64,000 nucleotides of DNA from Dipteronia dyeriana (taxonomy: Eukaryota > Streptophyta > Magnoliopsida > Sapindales > Sapindaceae): the NCBI GenBank assembly GCA_032871835.1, contig CM065297.1:2296501-2360500 (forward strand), written 5' to 3'. Shown here one piece after another: positions 49,030 to 59,250 of the stretch. The stretch's first letter is position 1, and each line of letters begins with the position of its first letter. The notes under the pieces are model-generated. The model had not been told where the DNA came from. It did not search any database and saw only the letters and a list, made by a program, of their open reading frames with translations. A program made the position numbers and the translations under genes.

Positions 49030-49695
49030 TAGAGGTGTGTATGATCCGATCCAATCCAATCCAATATGATTCATTGGATTGGATCGGATCTAGGGATTTT
49101 ATTGGATCGGATTGGATCCTAAATTCTTAAATCCATTGGATTAGATCGGATCTTGGATTTCCATTTGAAAATCCTCTAAATCCGTCTAAAATATTAGGCC
49201 TTATTTTTATATTTGACAATTTATTTTATCCACTACTTTCAAAGGTAAAAGCCCAATCCAAATACAATTTGATTATCTGAATATCTATAAAGGCTCAACC
49301 CAAATACAATTGTTAATGCTACTATTTTGGGTTTTCGTTCTCAATATCTCTACAACCAACAACCACCATCTTCTTTTCTTCTATTCTTCTTCATCAACAT
49401 AACAGCTTATTAAGTTATGTTATATATTTTTTTAATGATAATTTTATTTGAATTAATTGGTAATGTTTGAATAATTTATTTGATATTATTTATTTCAGAT
49501 TATAACTTTTATATATTAATAACAACTTTATATTAATTAGATCCATCAGATCATATTGGAACGGATTAAAATATCTTACAGTCAGATCGGATCAAATAGT
49601 AATTGGATCGGATTATAATTTCTTTGATCCAATCGGATCAGATCGGATCTTGGATCATGGTAAATCCATTGGATCTGATCCGCCGCACACCCCTA
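49030..49695. mobile_element. hAT-like MITE of 666 bp with ATCCGATCCAATCC repeats, nested in copy D
   Basis: It starts TAGAGGTGTG and ends CACACCCCTA (inverse TAGGGGTGTG). The 8-bp flanks are ATTTCGAG (49022-49029) and ATTTTGAG (49696-49703), one mismatch. Subterminal repeats are GGATCGGATC / GATCCAATCC variants in opposite orientation. Non-coding. Confidence 0.85.
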
Positions 49696-50126
49696 ATTTT
49701 GAGCATTTTAAGTACTGACCCGAGCCATTTGACATGAAACCCGAGCCTTTGTAAATGTAATCTGAGCCTTTTGAAAACAATTCCTAAGCCTTTTCTTAAC
49801 ATCTCATTCAGACATCTGTGAAAATATTGTGTAATATTGTCCATCATCTTCCTCACTCGAAAAAAATAAGCTCTGGGGGGGACTGGGACAGTGCCCCTTT
49901 CGAGCTTTTTGTAAGTGTTTCTGAGTCTTTTGTAATTACATTTCGAACATTTTAAGTACTGACCAGAGCCATTTGACATGAAACTCGAGCCTTTGTAAAT
50001 GTAATCTTAGCCTTTTGAAAACAATTCCTAAACCTTTTCTTAACATCTTATTCAGACATCTATGAAAATATTGTGTAGTATTGTTCATCATCTTCCCCAC
50101 TCGAAAGAAAAAAGCTCTGGGGGCGT

Positions 50127-50144
50127 CCCCCCCCCCCCCCCCCC
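50127..50144. repeat. Eighteen-base poly-C tract
   Basis: An uninterrupted run of 18 C in a very AT-rich surrounding, inside the conserved block of element copy D. Its length is prone to slippage and sequencing error. Confidence 0.9.
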
Positions 50145-50395
50145 TCCCGAGTGCGTCAGCGTAGTGCCACTTCATCGACGTTCGAGTGATTGTTTAGGTT
50201 TCAACGAGATTTTCTCTCTCTACTTCACAACTCTGTCACGGTAAACTGAATGAAATAAATCTAATGTGAAACAACTATTGAGAGTATTTTTATCCGTTCA
50301 CCATAATCGGTGTCTTTTAAACATGAATTACTAATGTTATGTTATTCGCGTGACCCACCCAAAAAATACTATTTAATTTTTGAATCATATATTCA

Positions 50396-51393
50396 CGAGT
50401 GATCACGACCCCAAGTTAAGGAAAAATAAACACTGAATTAACTAAAAGCTTTTATCAAATATTGAGATTGATAATAGCTAGAAAAGATAAAAGTAACTTA
50501 TACCCCGCAAAAAATCAAAAAATTATCAATGGGCTTAACTTTTTACACTTCTATGACACAAATTTTGAATCTTTACTATGCACATTATTTATTGTAGTAC
50601 ACTTGACACAATGGAGTGGATTTATTTGATTTGACTGTATTTTACTCTACTAGACTAAATTTTAGTTTATACAGTATATTTGTGTAAGACCCTAGATCGT
50701 ATAACTTGTAAGAAAGTGGTTATTTATCATGTTTTGAAATGATGTTTTAACCGGTTTAATATTGAATGTAATTCAAAATATGATGATATATTCTAAAATT
50801 TCGAATAAATGTGCACATCACTTTTGTATTTTTGCGATTGTATCTTCGAATTAGTAAGATCCTTTTAACGAATTCATTTGAATAAAAAAAAAATTTATTA
50901 GTATGACTACTTACATATATGTTCAATGTTAAATAGCTCATTAGGATTCATACAATCCAAGCATAAATGAGAGTAAGAAATTCCATTATTTGATTCGATG
51001 ATTAAAAAGCAGTCACACTACTGATTTTTTTTTTTTTTTTGAAACGGTACATTTTATAAACAGAATCCACGAGGCCGAAGAAAATAACCAAGAAAATCAA
51101 ACAAGAAAAAAATATTATTATAGTAATAATGTTCAAGTTCAACTATAATACTAATTAAGTTCATAGTTTGAGTAAAACTAATTAAGTTCATAGTTTTAGT
51201 TTTACTCAATATCTCATTTCACTTGGGCTTGGGTTAGGTTTGGTTTATGGGCTTAATCTTAAGTTAAAGCGTAAGAAAGGGAATAGGTCTTGAGTGGCGA
51301 TATTTACATCCTTAAAAAATTGTATGTACGTTCCAATTTAGTATACTTTTAAAAATCCAATATTACCCTTGAATAAAATTACTTATATGACTA
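50396..51393. other. Intergenic DNA, no gene recognised
   Basis: AT-rich. ACTAATTAAGTTCATAGTTT occurs twice (about 51148 and 51178), a short tandem duplication. No coding signal. Confidence 0.5.
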
Positions 51394-51787
51394 AGTGTAT
51401 ACTTGGTATGGCTTTTGAAAGGACTAAAAATGCTTTTTTAATGTTAGAAGCTGTTTTAGAGTTTTTTTTTTATTGTTTGATAGAATTCAAAACAGATTTT
51501 TTTAATATATGCAATTGTCTTAACTACCCTTTATAAAAGCTATTTTATGTCTATTCCAAAAAGTTTTTTTGAGCTTATTTAAAACATATGAATTGTCTAT
51601 ACTGCCCTAAATTTTAGATATTCCACTATACAACTCTTTTATTATAAATTGTCAATACCCTTTTTTGTAATTCACACAACCAAAAGCTATTTTTAAAAAT
51701 ATATTGTCAACACCTTTTTTGTTAGAAGCTTTACTACAAAAAGATCTACTCTAGAAACTCTACTTAAAAAATCATATCAAACACACT
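51394..51787. mobile_element. MITE with AGTGTGTTTGGTATG-like ends, 394 bp
   Basis: Left AGTGTATACTTGGTATGGCT and right, read inverted, AGTGTGTTTGATATGATTTT are matching termini. Flanks CTA and TTA could be a 3-bp Tourist-type duplication. Non-coding. Confidence 0.55.
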
Positions 51788-53077
51788 TTAAATGGTTTAT
51801 AAGTACACACCAATAATTACTAATTGGTTTTATATCAATCAATTTGAAAAAAAAAATTTCCTATTTATTGTTTGATATCACAATAAAAACATTTCTATTT
51901 TATCAAACCCTAACTTCTATTTTAAACACTAATTTCAATTTCCTTTAAGAAAAACAAATTGATTGAGTTGACCAACAATTTACTGATTGAGTGAAACAAA
52001 AATCAATACAAAATATAAACTTTATATTGTAAAAAAAAAACAATAAACTTTCTTAGGAACAATGGAATTGAAATACACTATTATATGTTGAGAGCTAGTA
52101 GTTTTTTAATATCGTGGAATCAGAGAATTTTGAACTTGAAAAAATTAAAAGAATTTAAAAAAAGTTTTAATGCAATGATAAAGTTTTTAAAAAGTTATAA
52201 AAAAAGTTTTTCAAACAATTTTTTAGTGACTTAAAATGTTTTTGTACGAGTTAGAATATTTTTTAAAGATAAATTGTTTATTTGAATAAAAAGATATAAA
52301 ATAATAAAATTTTAAATAAATATAATTAAATAACAAAATATAATATAATATAATAAAATTAAAGAAAGAGTATTTTTAACATTAAGTGTGGTTTATTTAT
52401 GAAACATCAATTTTTAAAATATTTTAGGGATGTATTTACGAAATAGATATACGTACAGTTTTGTAGGAGTGTCTACTCGTAGGTCTCTCAAATGTCAACC
52501 CAAAACTTGCCAACTTTTGTGATAAAAAATGATTCTGAAATGAAAATGGTCTGCTAGATGAAACCCAATTTGTCAAGTTTAAACTAAATCACTAATTTTG
52601 TTCTCATCCTTATATATCTTAAAAACCTTGCAAATAATGTTGAAAGAAACCCATCTTGCCAAGGGTCATTTGTCTCGGTCGGTTGGAGTCTTCAAAATGA
52701 AACTTCACCGCCAGGGTTTAAACTCTAATATTATATATATATATATATATATTCATATTTACCTATTAAATCCCTACAAAAAAAAACCTTCACTTTAGTG
52801 AGAATAGATACCTCGATTATGCTCCGTACCTTAGATCTCTTTGAGTTAAAGCAAAAGAAGTTGGAATTTTTTTTTTCTCTTGGAGATCACCCAACTTGCC
52901 CAATTGGGTGCTAAAAATCTTTCACTAATAAATTCTGAAATGAGAGTAGAGCAGCTGGTAGACCAAAACCCAAACTTGTTGGGGCTCCTACGGAATGGGT
53001 GCCTATTAATTCCACAATGGATTTGGCCTGTGAATCTCAAATGAATTCAAAAATGGGCATAATGTGAATAAGATTAA
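51788..53077. other. Intergenic DNA, no gene recognised
   Basis: AT-rich with a TA run at 52732-52750. Two stretches share GTCAAGTTT/GCCAACTTTTG and ATGAAACCCA-like pieces (52500-52690), possibly a small duplication. No gene. Confidence 0.45.
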
Positions 53078-53806
53078 GGCCCATTTTGGTATTGCTTTCC
53101 TAACTGATTTTGGGGCTAAAAGTGATTCTGGACCTAAGATAGTGTGTTTGGTAAAATCGTTGAGAAGTGCTTTTGGTCACTTTTAACTTCTTCCAACTGA
53201 GTTTTTGAGAAGCTACAAATACATGCATTTGGATTTTGGATTCTGCTTTTAGAAAACGCGTTACAGTGATATTAAATGAAATTTTACTAACTTTCCAAAT
53301 TTGTCCTTACCTTTAATGAAATTTAACAAAAAAAATTGGACTTATATTTTTATATAAAAAAAATGTTGCCATAACTGTATAAAGAAATTGGGATAATTAA
53401 TTAAATAAAGTATAATAAAAATGAAATTAAAAAATAAAGTAGAATAAAATAAAGAAATAAAAAAATAAAGAAATTGGACTAATTAATTAAACAAAGCATA
53501 ATAAAAAATGGGGCTAATTAATTCAATAAAGTACCATAATTATATAACACTTAACACTAAATACAAATAAACAAAAAAAATGTAAAGTATAGCACATTAG
53601 TACTATGTAGATGTCTATGTCCTTTTAGTAATTTTACACATTCACAACACTTTTTATTTTAGTTTACTAAACATATTGAAATTGTTTTTAGTTCTCACAG
53701 AACTTTTGAAAATCAGTTTACAAAACACTCAGCTGGTTTTTTCCAAAGCAATTTCAATAGCAATTTCAAAAGCACTTATCCCCAAACTGAATACCAAACT
53801 GGACCC
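53078..53806. mobile_element. TIR element with GGCCCATTTTGGTATTG ends, 729 bp
   Basis: The left end GGCCCATTTTGGTATTGCTT corresponds to the inverted right end GGGTCCAGTTTGGTATTCAG. Related blocks (AAGTGCTTTTGG / CAAAAGCACTTATCC) continue inward. Target duplication is unclear (GATTAA versus GATTATAA). No transposase. Confidence 0.6.
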
Positions 53807-55089
53807 GATTATAATCAGGTCTCCCACGTTCTATAGATTATAGTTTCCAATTTTGGGTCAGACATATCATATGGGGTTCTTTTCCTTCTTTGTTTTCACA
53901 CGTCATGGGTCTATTACTTGATTGGACTTTACGTAGCTTTAAATGCATCTTGCTTTTTAGACCTTTTGATCAATCAATCGAAATAAATTCAAATATAACT
54001 TATAAATTATGTTAATTTATCTGTGTAAATTCAAACAACAAAATTTAACCATATCAGTTTTTATAAATAACCTTTAACCACATGTATTAGCTTGATTGTC
54101 ACCAATCAAGCATTAAAATAAGAAATTCACCCATAGCAATACAGTTACTAAAATACCCTTCAACATAAGATATCATCTTCTTCTTTCAACCTCTTTTCCT
54201 ATCACTTTTATCACTATTGTCTCTCACTAATTTCTCACTTATTGCAACTAGATTTGTGACCGAAATTCGTTCAATTACTTTGAAACATCATACATTTCAT
54301 GGGATTTTGTTTTTTTCATTATTCAAAGATTTGGGAAAATCATTTACAGCATAAAATTATGCCCTTATAATATGTTAAATACGTGAAACCATCATACACT
54401 CTATATTACATAAAATGATTCATATACAGGTTGAAATCATTCAAACTTAGATGAGGGGTATTTGGGTATTTTCATTCATCAATTGGTTTAAAAACAATTA
54501 CATTTTTCATGTGGCTAAGCGTAATTTTCTATATTTTGAAAGGGTTACTTATGGAATTTTCCTATTTTATGCTGCCCAAAAGAAAGTTTACATATCTTGT
54601 AACCAAAGCCAAATATCGAAAAAGCATTGTATATATTTTAAGTATTTTTAGAGTTATCATAAAAGAACATTCAAATAATAATTTTTAAAAAAAAAAGCAT
54701 ATGTATCTTGTACAGTGTTTGATTGAAGTAGATAAAAACATTTTTCAACGATAACAATAATTATAAAAAAAAAACAAAATCTGAGTTTTAAATCTATAAA
54801 AAGAAGAATAATTCAAATTTAACAAAAAAGTACTTCTATTTGCAAATATTTTCTATAAATTAAAGCGTTTTCAAAAACATTTTTTCTTTTTCTTTTAATC
54901 TGATATCAATCGAGTCAAAGGTTTTTCGGAGACATGACAAGATCAGCAGCTACAAGAACGATTTAAAATACTACTTCCACTATAAGGATTGAAATGTCAC
55001 TCATAATATGTGATTTAATAGATGGAAGTAATACTCGATCTCTATCCCAAAAATAAAATAAAAAATACTTATTACTATTTATTATTGAG
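53807..55089. other. Intergenic DNA, no gene recognised
   Basis: AT-rich, with short ORFs lacking domains. Nothing else stands out. Confidence 0.5.
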
Positions 55090-55097
55090 ATAATCGG

Positions 55098-55416
55098 TAG
55101 AGGTGTCAAATGGACAGATCAGGCCGAGCTTTAAATTTTTTGGTTAGCTCGGCGCTCTGCATGAGCCTTTTCGAAAGTGGGTTCGATCACACGGGTTTGG
55201 GCGACCAGACAGACCTTACCTCGTTTTATATGGAATACCAATGTACCATTATATTATTTCCATTTTTTAAACTACCTCAAACTAGTGAAAGCCCAGCCCT
55301 TTACACTCATAGGCCTTGATAGTCAAGCCTGACAACCCATTCAACGGGCTTGGATATGGGCTTGACCCGCAATTTGAGGGTCAAGTTCGGGCTGCCCTGC
55401 CCATTTGACACCCCTA
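55098..55416. mobile_element. hAT-like MITE of 319 bp with TAGAGGTGTCAAATGG ends
   Basis: The left end TAGAGGTGTCAAATGG and the inverted right end TAGGGGTGTCAAATGG are almost identical. Flanks are ATAATCGG (55090-55097) and ATAATGGG (55417-55424), an 8-bp duplication with one change. The interior has GGGCTTGG/CCGAGC-type repeats and no ORF of note. Confidence 0.85.
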
Positions 55417-55484
55417 ATAATGGGTCTAAATAGCATTTATGTGTGCTAATTTAGTGGGTTTATCACTAAGACCAAAGGCTATTA

Positions 55485-56440
55485 AAGCTACGTTTGAGAT
55501 TGTTTGTACTCAATAAATAATTACTTATTTCTCAAGTTTTGAACAAATGAGTGTTTGATAAACTTCTCAAAAGCAACTTATTTTACAATTTGCTCTTCCA
55601 ATAATCAGCTTTTAAGAAGTTGGGTGGGGATTACTTTTGGAAGCAGAAGCTGAATTTTTGCTTCATAAATATCTAAAATATCTTCACTATTTTATTAAAA
55701 GACAACATTACCCCCTACATTTAATGGAACTAAAAAATAAAAAATAAATAGATGGTCGTTGGTGGCCACCGTCGAACTAGAGGTCGTCGCCGGAGAAGCA
55801 TGCTCCTCCACCGCTACGGCTCCGTTTTGAGTTTTGGAGGAGACAACATCCTCCTTAAAATCTGAGATTGAGGTTGGGATCCTACGAATCAGCTGAGAAA
55901 GTCGTTCGTGCTTTCGTCAACCAGAACAATCCACCTCCGGCGACGACAAGGCGGTAGAAAGCAACGCCAAAACAACCCTCGCGAATACAGAGGGCGGCGA
56001 CGGCTGACGGAGACGGAACCGATGACGACACAGGACGAGTGGCGAGCCTACTCAAGGTTGAACAAGCAGCGGTTAGGTGTGGGGTGGCAGCGGGTAGGGT
56101 ATCAAGCCAACTGGGTCGAAATCACGGGTCAGTTTTTTTTAAGTCCCTAGTCAGGTTGGTTTTGACCCTCTATTATGTTTTTTTTTTTTTTTTGCCTCTA
56201 GTCTGTAATGCCTCTAGTATGTAAGACTGTAATAATGTAAGTTCAAACATGTTAAAATGATTGTTAATGACCAATTGATTATTTTTCTTATTAAAATGAT
56301 GTATATTTTTGTCATTGTATCAAATATATTTTCCACATTTTCAAAAGCAAAGCAATTTTAAATTTTAGTTTACCAAACACCTATCTACTTTTTTGTTAAG
56401 TTGATTATTATTTCTAAAGTTAAATTATAAGTATATTTTT
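55485..56440. mobile_element. Possible TIR element with a GC-rich centre
   Basis: GTGTTTGATAAACTTCTCAA near 55551 and, inverted at the right near 56380, GTGTTTGGTAAACTAAAA suggest terminal repeats. The centre (55750-56100) is markedly GC-rich with CGGCGACG-type sequence, unlike its surroundings. No product was recognised in the centre. Borders are uncertain. Confidence 0.4.
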
Positions 56441-56923
56441 TTTAAACAAATCAATCGTAAACATAACATAAATCTTGTGTTTTTCTTTTAAGTATCTAAA
56501 TGGTATTTTTACTTGAAACATATTTTTAATACTATTAAAACTCAAGTTATTAAATCGGTGATAATTTAATAAAAACAACCTGTATGAGATACTAGAAATT
56601 TAAAGAAGCCTTTATTATTTTAAAATTCTTTCCGGAATGATGAATAGTATAAAATAGATTATTACATAGGGATATGACTGTAGAATATTTTGGACCACAT
56701 TTTATAAAGTGCACACTAATCTAATCTGTTATATGCTGTAAAAATAATTGTGTGGTCCTCTGTTGACTTGCAATTAATGTTACTTTCAGAGTTATGTTGT
56801 TTACATGCTTTCTTTTTTTTCTTGAAAGAATGTGGTCAAGCATGATTGAGGAGGATTTAAAGTCTTACAACTAGTTTTGTCACAATTTTCAACTAGCTTT
56901 GACACATATATATATAAAAGAAA
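56441..56923. other. Intergenic DNA, no gene recognised
   Basis: AT-rich; nothing recognisable. Confidence 0.5.
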
Positions 56924-57090
56924 GAATAATATTATTTTATTTAAATTTAATGTTTAAATCCGTATCCAAATAATATAACAATATTTTAGTCCATTCGTTT
57001 AAATTGAATTAGATTTATATAAATTAAATGAATGAACTAGATTATTAGTACATCGTTTAAACACTAAATTTAAATAAAATAGTATTATTC
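56924..57090. mobile_element. Fold-back MITE related to the 38268 element
   Basis: GAATAATATTATTTTATTTA at the left pairs with the inverted right end GAATAATACTATTTTATTTA, one mismatch in 20. The 167-bp element is almost fully self-complementary. Non-coding. Confidence 0.7.
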
Positions 57091-58384
57091 ATATATAGAA
57101 TAGTATCTTTCAAGTTGGATGATATATATATATATATATATATTCGGAATATTGAAAAGATAGCAATACCAACTTAAAAAGTCGGTCATTACAGCCAACT
57201 AGCCAAGTGATTAAAAAAACAATCATAAGTATTTTTAGTATAGTTTTATAATTTAAAAAAAAACGAGAGAGAGAGAGAATTGTTTTTCTTCCAACTTTTA
57301 ACATCCAATAATATATCAGTAATAAAAACAACAAAAAAACCGAGGACTTTTCTGAATATTTTACCTGAAAATTAATAACAGAAGTTTCAAAATAATTTTA
57401 ATAGTGTAAAGTAGAGCTTTTGTTAGAGATTAAAAAAATCATTGATCCAGTTGGTGAGTTAAAAAAATGAAATCATCCATCCTGGATAAGTGATTCAAAC
57501 GAAAACCGTTACTAATTTTATTGTAAAAGAGATAGAATTAGTTATGATAATTAAATTAGATATGATTTTAGAATATATTTCTTTTCATTAATTATATAAA
57601 TTAATTCAATATTTAAATAGAATATTTAAATTGTAAAAACAAAATCCTATAAGAAAAATAATGATATTTAAAAAAGATTTTATAAAAAAAATCAATATTT
57701 AAATAGAATATTTAATTTTAAGATGAAATAAGATATAAATAATTTAAAATTGATTTTATAAGGATAATAATGATATTTTAAAAGATATTAAAATAAATTA
57801 TTATATAATCACTGTCTTCAAGAAACAATTCATTATCTACTTCTTAAAAGCACCGTACAAAATATATCAGACAAATTAATTATTTTGAAAAATTTTACCA
57901 AATATTATTTTATATTAAAATTATAAAATAAATTGATTCAATAATACTAATTTGGTGAAATATTTTGAGGCTTGTATATTACATCCACTAACACTAAGTG
58001 CTTGAGAAAATAGACTGCTGAGATGTCTTGAATCTAATTGTGAAGGCGAGGAATAAGTTTAAAGCAGCTTTTGAAGAAAGTCCCATTAACCAAGAAAAGG
58101 CCTACTTTAAATAAAATAAAAAATAAAAATATATATGGTATATAACAAGATTGTTAAACAAGTGATCCAGGTTATAAAATCAGTAGTTTAATATCATAGA
58201 GATCATGATCTAGGTCATGAAACTAGTTATCCAAGTTATAAAACCGAACAAAAATCAACATGTACTAACCTGCACTTGATTGTAACTTTTAATCGTTAAA
58301 TAGTTAACAAGATAATTGTAACATTTAATCGTTAAATAAGTTAACAAGATTACGGCTTCTGAAAGTTGGCATATATATAAATTT
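57091..58384. other. Intergenic DNA, no gene recognised
   Basis: AT-rich with a TA run at 57121-57142. The phrase TTTAATCGTTAAATA is repeated near 58288 and 58326. No gene. Confidence 0.5.
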
Positions 58385-58541
58385 AAGTCAGTGAACACTG
58401 ATATAAATTCATCAGTTCGTTAGATGTAAACCATTAGAGTTACATATTTTGATCCAAAATTTATACACTTGTTAAAGATCATAATCAGTAATCCACATGC
58501 AACATACTGATGTTATATTTTAGTACACATTAAGGATAAAA

Positions 58542-58543
<2 letters not shown>
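58385..58543. mobile_element. Palindromic MITE in a TA microsatellite, copy 5
   Basis: GTCAGTGAACACTGATATAA, ATCCAAAATTTATACACTTG and CCACATGCAACATACTGATG follow the order of copy 1. It is followed by a run of about 18 TA units (58545-58582). Confidence 0.6.
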
Positions 58544-58585
<42 letters not shown>

Positions 58586-58740
58586 CACAAACGATTAATC
58601 AACGGTAGAGGAGAATTGTACGATAAAAAGAAAAGTTGAAAATGTATGCAATTTCACCGCAACTTATATACAACTTATATATAAGTTGTGTCCTCTCAAC
58701 ATGATGTCTTGTTTTGTATTATATATTTGTATGTCTCAGT

Positions 58741-59242
58741 TAGATATGACCGCGGTTCGGTTACAACCGTAGAACTAAACCTGAACCGGAGACTACAGAA
58801 TCAGTTCGTGAACTTGAACCAGGGAGGTTATAGTTCCGGACTCCGGTTCCTTGGTTGTCAAAACCGGACTCGAACCGCCGGTTCCATCAACTAATTTTTT
58901 TAAAAAAAATCGTTGGCTTAGCGTCATTGAGGCCCAACGATCACCCGAAGAGGATACGTAAACAACTTAATTGTGATAAAAATTAAGTGCATGACCAATT
59001 TTACATTTTTTAAGTTTTATTTTAATTTCTTTTTTTAGTTTCTCATATATTTATTTTATTTTAATTTTGGGTTACCCAATAAAATCCATTTACATCATTA
59101 CATGTCTAATAATTTTATTTTTATTAGAAAATAAGAAAAAAAAATCCTTAAGGAGGTTCCAATTCCGGATTTGATTCCCCCAAAATCGGAAGTGGTAGTT
59201 CAAAACCGAGAACTAGAACCGAACCGAACCGAGGCATAACTA
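58741..59242. mobile_element. hAT-like MITE of 502 bp with CGGTTCGGTT ends
   Basis: Left TAGATATGACCGCGGTTCGG; right, inverted, TAGTTATGCCTCGGTTCGG. The flanks GTCTCAGT (58733-58740) and GTCTGTGT (59243-59250) match in six of eight bases. AACCGGA/CCGGTT repeats flank an AT-rich centre. Confidence 0.7.
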
Positions 59243-59250
59243 GTCTGTGT

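Larger units (their letters stand above)
48285..50395. mobile_element. TIR element copy D with CGAGCCTTTTGTAAGTGT array, disrupted by a hAT MITE
   Basis: The left TIR is represented by TTTAATAAGTTATGTTTAAA and ATATCTATTATGGTAAAC, the right by GGTGTCTTTTAAACATGAAT near 50310. The array at about 48590-49020 and 49700-50110 has units of about 35-40 bp, CCGAGCCTTTTGTAAGTGTG with TACTGACCCGAG. The block ending in GAGTGCGTCAGCGTAGTGCC is shared with copies B and C. The array segment 49704-49880 is repeated at 49916-50120. The hAT MITE at 49030-49695 sits inside the array. Confidence 0.65.
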
